DNA of 64,000 bases from Brachypterus glaber (taxonomy: Eukaryota; Arthropoda; Insecta; Coleoptera; Kateretidae), in contig OY294045.1 of assembly GCA_958510825.1 (NCBI GenBank), forward strand, positions 5,569,916-5,633,915, given 5' to 3'. The notes under the pieces were generated by a model. That model worked only from the letters and a program-made list of their open reading frames with translations, made no database searches and was not told where the DNA came from. The translations under genes and the position numbers were made by a program. Positions 54,560-64,000 of this stretch are shown here, piece after piece. Position 1 is the stretch's first letter, and each line of letters begins with the position of its first letter.

Positions 54560-55800
54560 AAATGTCTTTACCTCTTGTGGTGTTACTGTCGAAAATTCCT
54601 ATTTAACCCTATTTTAAACCCCCAAAAAAATGTCTAAAACAATAAAAAAATATAAGGTCGAATAGAAAATTTTATAAGCTTTAAAATTATGTATCGCACG
54701 ATCCCCCTTTCTGTTTAATAAAAATGGCCCCATGCCCACCTGTCTACATTTTAAAAGCTGAAAATATCAAACATATGGAAAAAGATAGTTTGAGTTGTTT
54801 TATTTTTGTGTTTCATCGAAGTCGATATTTTAACTCGTTCAAAGGTTAATAGGGGGGGAGGTTGTTAAGAATGAACAAGACGAATATATTCGCAATTAAA
54901 AATTGTATTTTTATTCCCGATTTGTGTACTTGAAGGACGCCTTGGTTAGTTATTTTTAACATTTATTACCTTATTCGTCTATTAATGCTTTTACCATGTT
55001 CAAAAAGCAGAAAAAAACTACTTTTTCTGTTTCTTTTTTGTATAGACAATTATAATTTATTGACTATAAAAATATTTACAATTACTTTGTCAGTGTCCTT
55101 GCGGTTTTATTGCATTTTTGTCTATGGACATTAAATTAATATTATTAATAATAATTTTTATGATTTTAATAATTTACATGTTTCCTTATTTTAACCCTTG
55201 CCCCCCCCCCCCGAGATAATGATAATTTTCGATTTAATTGTGTTTTTTTATATTTGCTATGCCTAAAAAGAAGAAAAATAAAATAAAAAATAAACCAATT
55301 TTTTTTTAGTTTTTGCTCGAGTTTATGTTTCCTTAGAGTTCCAGGAGAGCTGTATTATAAAAATTTTGGATTAAAAGTTGGGGTTTAAATGCTTAGGGGA
55401 GTAAAAAGAGGTTAAAAAAAAGATTAAAAACTTTTTTATTTAAATAAGTTAAAAAGAGAAATAAATACAAAAAAAATGTTTTATTTAAAAATTGACAGTA
55501 TTCAAACGCGTTGGCGGATGCGTATCATGAAATTAACCAAATTTTTTTTCTGCTGATATAAATAAACTTTTACAAAAAAAAATCTTAAAAAAATTTATTT
55601 ATTAGTAAAAAAAAATTAAAAATATATGGTCGAATAGATAATTTTATTTGCATTAAAAAAAATCCCATTAAAAATTACAAATATCGAATATATGCCAAAA
55701 GATAGTTGTCTTATTTAAGTGCTCCAAATTTAAAGTCGATATCTCATTGGTTCAAAAGTTAAGATTTGGGGGGGGGTGACTTTTGGACCACACAGTATAA
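54560..55800. repeat. Degenerate members of the P5 palindrome family
   Basis: CCCCCTTTCTGTTTAATAAA, AATAGAAAATTTTATAAGC, AAAGATAGTTTGAGTTG, a TTCAAAGGTTAATAGGGGGG end near 54838, and a second right terminus ACTTTTGGACCACACAG near 55780. Between them, about 55090-55170 (TTTTGTCTATGGACATTAAA plus ATT-type tail) looks like a LINE 3' tail. Confidence 0.45.
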
Positions 55801-55852
55801 AGATATAAAGATTAATCGAAAATACCAAAGGCTAGTGTATTCCAATCGATTA

Positions 55853-56413
55853 CACAGGCCCACAAAAAAAAAGTGGGCTGTGCTGGGGTTGAGACCTAAC
55901 TATTCTTATGTATTTTGGGATGCTGAATACGAATCTGTCATAAAAAAGGCAATTCGTGGGCTTATTTTGTTTCTACACTGAAAAAACTGTCTGGACCCAC
56001 AAAAAAATAGTCGTCTGTGCCGGGGTTGAGACCCACCTATTCTTATGTATTTTGGGATGCTGAACACAAATCTGTCATAAAAAAGGCTCATTTTTTTTTC
56101 TACACTGGAAAAACTGTCTGGGGCCACAAAAAAAAGAGTGGTCTATGCTGGGGTTTAGACCCACCTATTCTTATGTATTTTGAGATGATGAACAAGAATC
56201 TGTCATAAAAAATGCACTTCTTGGCTCATTTTTTTGTTACACTGAAATAATATGAGATTTTTACCATTTTAGACAGTTTTTTCAGTGTAGCAAAGAAATG
56301 AGCCCATGAAGTGCCTTTTTTATGACAGATTCGTGTTCAGCATCCCAAAATACATAAGAATAGGTGGGTCTCAACCCCAGCACAGACCACTTTATTTATT
56401 TTGTGGGCCTGTG
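55853..56413. mobile_element. Tourist-like MITE with internal tandem and inverted units (561 bp)
   Basis: Termini CACAGGCCCACAAAA are perfectly inverted over 15 bp. Flanking TTA at 55850-55852 and 56414-56416 suggests PIF/Harbinger. Inside, a unit of 127-137 bp (GGGGTTGAGACC ... TTCTTATGTATTTTGGGATG ... AATCTGTCATAAAAAAGGC) occurs three times directly and once inverted at the right end. ORFs here only trace the repeats. Confidence 0.8.
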
Positions 56414-56922
56414 TTATTTTAAGCAAATATTCACATAAATTAAAATCCATGAAAAATGATTTCCAACTTCAATTGGTTTTCTCACAGCGCACTGCAGCGT
56501 CCGTGAAATATAGTGATATCATTTTAACATGCATAGCCAGATATAATTTAGCGTTTCACGACTGCAGAGTTCATATCTAGGTTTTATAGGAAAAACGCTT
56601 AGTCTAAGAGCTGGTGAACATTTTCAATAAGTTATTTTTTCCCGGCTAAATTTTATACGGTTCTTTCGGAAAAAAATGGGACACTAAAAATTGTCTTGTT
56701 TAATTAAAACTTGTCAATTTTGATGTCTATAAAATTTGACTTTTACTTATTTATTTATTAATATTAAATTTTATTTACTCAATAAAGTTTCGTCAAAAAA
56801 TCTATTGTAGCAACTTATTTGAAAAATGGGAAAAGTATAAGAGAAGTAGCTGTTTAAACGAGAGAAAATTTTTGGTGATTTGTTTTACGATGGAGAAGAG
56901 TAGCTCTTAATAGCGAAGAGTA
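56414..56922. other. Spacer, nothing recognised
   Basis: No ORF. One GC-richer patch at 56490-56515. Confidence 0.4.
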
Positions 56923-57881
56923 GGGGAGACTGGGGTCAATTGAAACGGGGGGTCATTTGAAACAAGTCGAATATATCCGAAACGAGTTGTAAAAGCAGGG
57001 GGGGGGGGGGGCAGGGCAAAGGAAGCGGCTTTCGTGTTGCGACGTGTCAATCAGTACTCAGCGCCTCTAAGAGAAGGCCACATATTTTTATGTGAGTAAA
57101 CTTCTTTTTCGCAACCAAAAGTAAGTATTTTAGGTTTTGTTCTTTTGCTTATTAATCCAAAACTATTGTGTTTTTTAAAGGGTCCTTTAGAATATAGTGA
57201 CTTCTAATGTTCAAGCTTGAAGGGATATGGTTATTATTCACTCATGAGATATTTTTTTTTGCTGCTTAATTAAATGTATCGAAACATGTGCTAGGGACGA
57301 TTGAAACAATTTCTCTGGGGTCAGTTGAAACGCGTTTTAACCCATTATTTTTTGACATTATCCAAAAATTTGTTAAAATTCAAATGGAAATAAAGTTATC
57401 TTTTTTATCATAAAAATACAACTTTTTCGAATCCACTACTGCTAAAATTACAACTTTTATCCCTACTTTGAAAAAGTTAATGACTAAAAAATAAACGTTT
57501 CAACTACTGCTCAAATTACAATTTTTATATTTTTAACCCATGAGATTTACAATTTTTTCGAATCTCAAGATAAGTGGGGCGATGAAAAAGAATAAAAATA
57601 GTTGTAAAAATAAATATTTGTCTTTATTTAACATATGTTTCAACTAACCCCAGGTACTGTTTCAACTGACCCAGGTTTTGGGACAGTTGACACATTTAAC
57701 ATATTGTTATAAAAATGCTTTCATTTATTTTAATGGTGTATATGGGACAAAAACAATATTGCACTCTTATACCCAGATAATTAGGCTGTAATTAAAGCGC
57801 ATTGCCAAATGGATCAGAGTTAAAATCTAGTTACAGTAAGCAATTTTTCTCAAAAATATTTCAATTGACCCCAGTCTCCCC
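56923..57881. mobile_element. TA-flanked TIR element (959 bp), GGGGAGACTGGGGTC type
   Basis: 23-bp perfect terminal inverted repeats beginning GGGGAGACTGGGGTCAATTG, flanked by TA (56921-56922, 57882-57883). Internal TTTCAACTGACCC-like copies of the terminus occur at 57310-57340 and 57640-57680. A G-run lies at about 56998-57012. No ORF. TA target suggests the Tc1/mariner/pogo group. Confidence 0.82.
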
Positions 57882-58413
57882 TATCTATTCTAAATTATTG
57901 TATTATTGTCAGTCGAATATCGTATAAAATACCACCTATTAGGTGGTCCGAGAAAGACTTTAAAAATAAACTAAACTAAACTAAACTACCAAGAAGTACT
58001 GTCGGTCGAATAAAAAAGAAATGGGAAACGGAACAAAAGCGAGGGCATTAGGGTCAAGAAAAAAAAACCTCTGGAGAAAAGAAAGGAGTTTGTGCCAAAA
58101 AAAACAGTTATTTCTGAAAATTAATATATTTTGCTTGATCACATCAATAGAAAACACTTAATATTGATTTTTTTCGACAAGTTCCTGGTCTGTTGGTATA
58201 TTTATAAATGATATAACTTGAGGCAAATTATTAGTTGTTCTTTAACAATTTCACTTACAATTAGTTCCTTAATAACAGATAAAAAATAAGATTTACTTTC
58301 ATATAAAAAGTAATTGTAACAGTTATCACACCCATTTAATAACATTTATTGTTTATTACTGTAGGAAAAAGCAAAATGTCTGTATATCTTGAAATGCTAT
58401 CTTATTAAGCATA
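57882..58413. other. Spacer; small palindrome ACCACCTATTAGGTGGT at about 57931
   Basis: Also (AAACT)n at about 57970-57990. No gene. Confidence 0.4.
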
Positions 58414-58494
58414 CAGGATATCCCGAAAACACAGGGAAGGAGACGTCAAAACAAAGTTTTTTGTTGAAACATTCACACTTCATTATTAAAAATT

Positions 58495-59503
58495 TTCATC
58501 TCTATAAAATCTCTATTAGACTGTATAATATTACAAGATAATCTGGAATCTGTTCATTTATGGTGTCGAAGGAATAGGTTGAACTTAAATATTTCTAAGT
58601 GCAAAATCTTGTCTTTTACTAGAAAAACAAATAAAATAACATATCATTATAATATAAATGGAATAGTATTAGAGCGTGTCAATACATTTAAAGATCTAGG
58701 AATATTGTTCGATTCGGCTTTATCCTTCGAAGACAATATATCGAATATAGTTAAGTCATCCTGCAAAATGTTGGGTTTTATTATTAGAAGTTCTAAGGTA
58801 CAAAATTGTCTACAAGCGCCTAATTGCAGCTCCCCGTGCCGGAGTTTGTTTTGGTTTTTTGTTGTTTGGTGTTTTTTTTTTTAATGAGGGGGCCTTAAAA
58901 CACCCAATATTTAAAATTAAAGTTGCGTAGATCGTGTCATCTGAGTTATTTGTCATTTTTAAAAAATAGGGTCATTATAATATAAATGGAATAGTATTAG
59001 AGCGTGTCAATACATTTAAAGATCTAGGAATATTGTTCGATTCGGCTTTATCCTTCGAAGACAATATATCGAATATAGTTAAGTCATCCTGCAAAATGTT
59101 GGGTTTTATTATTAGAAGTTCTAAGGAGTTTGAAAATGCGGAATGTTTGAAGGTGTTATATTTTTCCTTTGTTCGGTCTAAACTTGAATATGGAGCAATT
59201 ATCTGGTATCCATATTACAATCAGCGAATAGATAGTATTGAATCTGTTCAGCGTAGATTTTTAAAATATTTTTCGCTTAAGACAAATGGAGTTTATCCTC
59301 CCAGAGGAGCTGATTTAACGGGCTTAATGGCACAATTTGAATTTCAATCACTAAACACGCGTAGAGTTAAAATATCAGTTTCTTTTTTATACAACATTTT
59401 GCATAATAATATTGACTGCAATACGCTTTTGTCTCAAATTAACTTTTTAGTGCCGAATGCCACACGACACTACTACATTTTTTCTTTCCAGACCAAATAC
59501 TAA
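58495..59503 (+). pseudogene. LINE RT C-terminal fragment broken by an insertion-duplication
   Basis: The first part reads SVHLWCRRNRLNLNISKCKI and then VNTFKDLGILFDSALSFEDN, the RT thumb. At 58798 the frame runs into 173 bp of foreign sequence. From 58972 the preceding 155 bp is repeated exactly. The frame then resumes correctly with EFENAECLKVLYFSFVRSKL, YGAIIWYPYYN, IESVQRRFLKYFSL and a C-terminus ending FQTKY. The 3' UTR reaches an (ATT)n tail at about 59670-59687. The palm and upstream domains are lost. The protein is Jockey/CR1-like. The interruption is described separately. Confidence 0.8.
58644..59126 (+). repeat. 155-bp exact direct duplication flanking a 173-bp insert
   Basis: 58644-58798 equals 58972-59126 with no difference that I can find. 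The insert 58799-58971 contains GTTTGGTGTTTTTTTTTT, AATGAGGGGGCCTTA, ACCCAATATTTAAAATTAA and TGAGTTATTTGTCATTTTT. All of these recur at 60748-60784 and 61570-61638. Confidence 0.85.
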
Positions 59504-60063
59504 TCTAATGCTTAAGTCTCCTATATATGTGATGTGCAAGAATTTTAATATTATTTCAGGTCTTTGTGATATAAATTTTTCTAATTTAAAATGTATTATT
59601 AGTTTTATAAGTTAACTTTATTGTATTATATGAATGTCCTGTTTGTATTTACTGTTGGGCAATAAAATATATTATTATTATTATTCTGTCATTCAACCAA
59701 TCCTATCACGAATAAGGTACATTTCTGTGGCTTGCTTTCAAAAGGGCTAATGTCACTTTTTCCGTATATTGAGTTATACCGCGAAACTATTTTTTTTTTC
59801 AGATCTATACAACCTAAACAAGCCAATGTCAGTGCTTGTCAGATAAATATAGACTTTAAGCGACAAGGGCCGACGTGTGTTTTCAATAAAAATTTCTGGT
59901 AAACTGCTAAAACTGCCAAAGTTTAACTTAGTGTATCCGTTCAAAATTTTTGATATTGGGCCATTTAGAACCAAGCCAGATTTGATTAATTGATTTGCGG
60001 ATGTTTGCTTTGATGAAACCTACCCCTCCTGAAAGTTTGTCCTTGTGTTTATGGGACACCCTG

Positions 60064-60740
60064 TATGCAATTTTATTTTTTTTTTTTGCATAAAAATCTC
60101 AAATTCAAAAAAGGTAATTCTATATAATTTTCGTTTTTCGCAACGGATCTAGAAATATTTAAAATTATAATGTATACAACTAAGTATAGTGTTGTTCTAA
60201 AATTTTTAACTCAAATATGTTTCAGCATAAAATCGTTTTTGAAGAGTTTTAATTTTCAGGTCACGTAATTCTTTTGCCACAATTATACAGGATGGGTTTT
60301 TTAAAAGGAATATATCGAGAACAAAGAAAAATATCAACATTTTAAAAAAGAGGTCTATATCAACCATATAAAAACTATTATTGCAAATTCTAAAAATGTG
60401 CCTATTTTTTTCCTACGATTCTATAAATTTAGTTCGAAAAAAAATACAGTGAATAAAAAACAATGTATTTGAGTTGAGTTAAATAATAATTTATGATACA
60501 CCACCCAAGCTCGGGCAGCGAGGTTGGAAACACTTTATTGTATCAATGCTTAAAATTCCTTGCCTTTATGCATAAATTTATTATAACAACGAATTTTTTT
60601 TATTAGATAAATTTTACATTAAGACAACCAATTTTAAACATTGATATAATAAAAATTTTATTGTCAAATTAAAAAGGTACATCGGTGAAAATTCAATGTA
60701 ATTTTATTGATATGACGTTCATTTTTTATTGATATCATGC
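60064..60740. other. Spacer with one CAGGATGGG terminus
   Basis: CAGGATGGGTTTTTTAAAAG near 60290 looks like a palindromic-element end without a partner. No gene. Confidence 0.4.
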
Positions 60741-61640
60741 TAATTTTTGTTGTTTGGTATTTTTTTTAATGAGGGGGCCTTAGTTTACGTTAACGTTGGT
60801 TTACGATTCGCTCACCGCAGTAATGACAAGAATCTAGCACATGCGCACTGGTTTGCTTATTTTTGTTTTGACGGATGTCAAAAGTGGCTTCCGTTTAGGC
60901 ATTTGTAGTTTTATGAAATAGTTTGAGTGGGGTTATGGTGCGCATCAGGTCCACAAAAATTAACTATATTTTTGCACTGGTTTCTGTTTTTTTACTAAAA
61001 CTTACTGTCTTGAATATAATTAGGTGCGGAAAATCCAATTTTTTTGTTAGAATATATAGCAAAAGATTGTTAAAATACTCACGAATTTCTGTTTGATTTT
61101 TTTAATGGGGGCGTTGGTTTACGTTAAGAATGGTTTGGTTTGCTAGTTTGCTGGTTTGGTGTTTTTTTTTAATGGGAGGCATTTTTCAGACACGATATTT
61201 CAGAATTTAGAAGGGGATATATTTTAAAAATCAAATGTTTATTAATGAATATTCCGCAATTTTTTTTACGAAAATACTATTAAAAGCGAGTACTTTTAGC
61301 CAATTAAAAAAAAACTGTTAGCTTGCAAAGAAAAAAGTAGATATTTTTGTAAAATTCTGCAAAAGAATGTTACATAACCTTAAAATAATTTTTGGCATAC
61401 GTCAAAACAAAAATAAGAAAATCAGTACGCATGCGTTGGATCCTTCTCATTACTGCGGTGAGTGAATAGTGTTGGTTTGGCGTCACTGCACATAACCGCT
61501 CCTAATTGTCTGCATTAATAATGCAGACCCTTGCCATTAAATCCAGCTACAGAAAAGATCCTTGCGGAATAGCCAATATTTAAAATTAATTGCGTAGATC
61601 GTTTCATCTGAGTTATTTGTCATTTTTAAAAAATAGGGTT
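60741..61640. mobile_element. Long relative of the 58.8-kb insert, with an internal TIR element
   Basis: The flanks 60748-60784 and 61570-61638 are contiguous in the 58799-58971 insert, so about 785 bp here are extra. That extra part includes inverted arms 60804-60880 and 61393-61466 sharing CTCACCGCAGTAATGA and CTTATTTTTGTTTTGACG. A 10+1+10 palindrome GTCTGCATTA-A-TAATGCAGAC lies at 61508-61528. No ORF. Confidence 0.6.
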
Positions 61641-62137
61641 AAGCATGCTGTTATTTTGAAATAATACATAAACAACTTTATTTCAGTTTTATCAATATCA
61701 ATATACAAATATAAGATAGTCAAGGTCTAAATACACGCTAGTCCTGAGGTCAGTTTAAGTTTCAAAGAATGGCCAAAGCAAACTTGCAGTGGATATTGGT
61801 AGAAGGTGTTCTAAGATATTCATAACCGTTCAGCAAAATCGCAGCAGATGATGGTTTTCGGAAGATACTGTTAAAATTCCTTGGTGATGGCCATGTTTAA
61901 CTAATACATGTTTGGCATATCGTGACGGAACTAAAATACTGCTCAACTTTTTTTCCAGAAACATTTTTCAAATAATTCTTACTTAAAATTTAACAGGAAT
62001 AAATTTAAAGAATTATTCTTTATTATTCTAAAATACTAGTCCTCGTTTCGTGGTTTGGTTGAAAAAGTAATTTTATTCTTGGGCGGATAATGTTATTAAA
62101 CAAAAAATTAGGTACCTATTCTTTTAAAATCATAATA
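61641..62137. other. Spacer, nothing recognised
   Basis: No ORF or repeat partner. Confidence 0.4.
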
Positions 62138-62413
62138 TGTTTGTTTATGTTTATGTTTATGTTTGTTTTTAACCTCGTACTATTCTACTTAATTAAGCAT
62201 CCCTTAAGTCCAGGGCTTGTGTGGGCTAGTAGTAGAGGGAACCACCGGCTTTAATTGACTTTCGAACCAATATATCTAGGGAGTACGCCTTCGCCAAATT
62301 TCAATTATTAATTAACTGAAAAAGGCAATCGGCGCCAGTGAGGTTTGAACTCACGATCATTAGATCAGTGTCAAGCTATATCGATGCCATTGACCGCTGA
62401 GCTAAATCTCCCA
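62138..62413 (-). mobile_element. tRNA-derived SINE
   Basis: On the minus strand the 5' head (62412-62325) resembles a tRNA. Box A TAGCTCAGCGG (62394-62404) and box B GAGTTCAAACC (62342-62352) sit within a perfect T-arm GTGAG...CTCAC. The 3' acceptor strand does not pair with GGGAGAT and the D and anticodon arms are poor, so it is not a functional tRNA. An unrelated body of about 150 bp follows, ending in an (AAACAT)n tail at 62140-62172. RNA polymerase III promoter plus tail fits a SINE that would use a LINE's enzymes. Confidence 0.75.
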
Positions 62414-63052
62414 TATAAACCTCATATATTATAAGGGGGTTATCAGTAATAAATCACTAAGTATATACATATCTCTTAACAATCAACAACAACTATTCTA
62501 GTTTTTGCTTTTGGAATGCACCTCTGATAATATAAAAAATTTCTAGTGTGAAAGTCCTGATATTAATCAATTTAACGCACAAAAAGAGTTTTATAATGTT
62601 ATATTTTAATCCAGATATAAGTATATATTTAAACTTAAATACTTTTATCCATTTCTTTCTCAAAAGCATATACAAAACATAAAAAACGAAAGTAAAATGT
62701 TGTAATCGCTTTAAGTTAATATATTTTCATACAGTTGTTTTCGTTTAAGGCTAAATTAATTTGATCCAATAAATAAAACCAAAATTGTATTTAATTTAAA
62801 GAAGAATAAATAAGTTTACAGTTAATGTAAGCAAAACACGTAATATATGGTCATTTTCAATTTGTACTAAATAAATTACAAGTAATAATTATTTAGCAGA
62901 ACTAAAATAGTATTTTGCTGTAATAACAGCTTTAAATTTCATAGCTTCAATTCATTTAAATCGATGAGTAGGCCAAATTTCTTATAGAAAGAGTTCTTTA
63001 TACTATTTTATTTATTTGCGCGCTTTATTTTGCTTACAAAGTATTTTAGTTT

Positions 63053-63089
<37 letters not shown>

Positions 63090-64000
63090 ATGTATTGATA
63101 TCAACGACACTTAAATTTTAAAAATTTATTTGTTTTTTTAGTTAGTTTAGAAAGTGCCTAATGTATTTTATAGTTATTTTATATAAAAATGGATGAGGAA
63201 GAATTAGCATGTACTCCGGTATAGATGTGTCTGAAATGCTTTCATCCTACCAGTCGAGCACCTCCACTAGTGTCTGGGACTTACGCAAGACCTAACTGAC
63301 ACAAAATACAACACAGCCCAAAATCACACACAAAACAACACAATATTTAATAATATTTTATATGAATTTACCTGTTTTTTAGATGTTTAGGTAAAGTTTG
63401 GGAAGTACGTGATTTCTTGTCCCACTGTTTTCAACACTTGGACCTGACCTGTAATGAAAAATAGAGACCAGTAAACTAATTATTACTGGTCTGCAATTTA
63501 AATCATTTATTTCCGCTAGATGGCGCCATTGATTAAAATGTCATTATTAATGCTTAAAGTAGGATGGCTGAACTGCTGTTATCTTGATAAACACGAATAT
63601 AATTTAATACATTTCGTTTAAAAACTTAAATTGAACAGTTTTATTCAATGTTTTTTACTTTTGAGACTGAGAAGGATAAATGTTATAAACGGTGCCTTGT
63701 GGATTACGCGTATATGGAACTCCAGTTTTATATTATTGTGCTTTTCTTGTGAAATGCAGGAAAAAATATTTGTGGTAAATATGAAAAGAACTAAAAACTA
63801 AGTATTATAGTATTATATTCTACATTTGAATTCAAACATCTAGGTTTCAAAAAAATTAGTACTTTATTTATTTATTAAAAGCACGGTATATGTCTAATTT
63901 TAAACATATAGTTAGACATACATATTCCTAATCATATATAATAGACCATCAAACAACAACAAAAAATTATCCGTATTAACAACATTCCTGCTGTCCACTT
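62414..64000. other. Unassigned; (AT)n at about 63056-63087
   Basis: AT-rich with a clean dinucleotide run. No ORF above 60 codons with any homology. 63200-63560 is somewhat less AT-rich, but shows no exon-like frame or splice pattern that I would defend. Confidence 0.45.

Larger units (their letters stand above)
58414..60063. mobile_element. Possible CAG...CTG element containing a LINE fragment
   Basis: CAGGATATCCCGAAAACACA at the left and CAGGGTGTCCCATAAACACA (reverse complement) at the right, each preceded by TA. If real, the LINE at 58495-59690 inserted into it. The arms agree only over about 23 bp, so this is tentative. Confidence 0.4.

Noticed and set aside
55766..56208. Repeated 60-75 residue ORFs as a protein family
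   Set aside because: They are translations of the 127-137 bp units of the MITE.
62325..62413. Functional tRNA gene
   Set aside because: The acceptor strands do not pair, the D and anticodon arms are poor, and a SINE body with tail follows.

Overview
This is an AT-rich eukaryotic window that looks like intergenic or intronic DNA from a large, repeat-laden arthropod genome, most likely an insect. Ty3/Gypsy, several non-LTR (LINE) lineages, a Penelope-like element, hAT, Harbinger and many TA-flanked palindromic elements occur side by side. A beetle-type genome would fit, but the species cannot be fixed from sequence alone. I found no host protein-coding gene and no intact tRNA or rRNA. Every ORF with recognisable homology belongs to a transposable element.

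Layout. 0-3.5 kb: 3' half of a Gypsy element (RT-RNase H-integrase and the 3' LTR). 3.5-9.6 kb: foldback elements, a Harbinger derivative inserted in an older repeat whose empty copy lies 3 kb away, and small TIR elements. 9.8-11.5 kb: three LINE 3' ends head to tail on the minus strand. 12.7-17.1 kb: hairpin elements and TA-flanked MITEs. 17.5-20.9 kb: a long LINE reverse-transcriptase ORF, then a nest of element within LINE within foldback. 21-26 kb: hairpins and a MITE. 26.2-28.5 kb: a LINE with a 17-bp target duplication inside a MITE, then a Penelope-like element with inverted terminal repeats.

29-38 kb: palindromic CAG...CTG elements, an AACGTTA-rich element and degenerate arrays. 38.6-48.8 kb: three hAT-type MITEs with perfect 8-bp duplications, an RNase H-bearing LINE 3' end, an assembly gap, a tetranucleotide array, and a second 1.18-kb palindrome. 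49-57.9 kb: more palindromes and MITEs. 58.4-61.7 kb: a LINE fragment carrying a 155-bp exact duplication around a 173-bp insert, with a longer relative of that insert downstream. 62.1-62.4 kb: a tRNA-derived SINE. The last 1.5 kb shows nothing recognisable.

Functionally this is an archive of insertions. Autonomous proteins are represented only by fragments: Gypsy pol (intact from the window edge), LINE RT and RNase H, the Penelope C-terminus and the Harbinger N-terminus. The bulk is non-autonomous DNA elements, many of them near-perfect inverted repeats able to form hairpins. The most unusual points are a set of hairpins with unrelated sequence but the same arm-plus-GC-tip architecture, the modular exchange among palindromic elements, and the 155-bp duplication.
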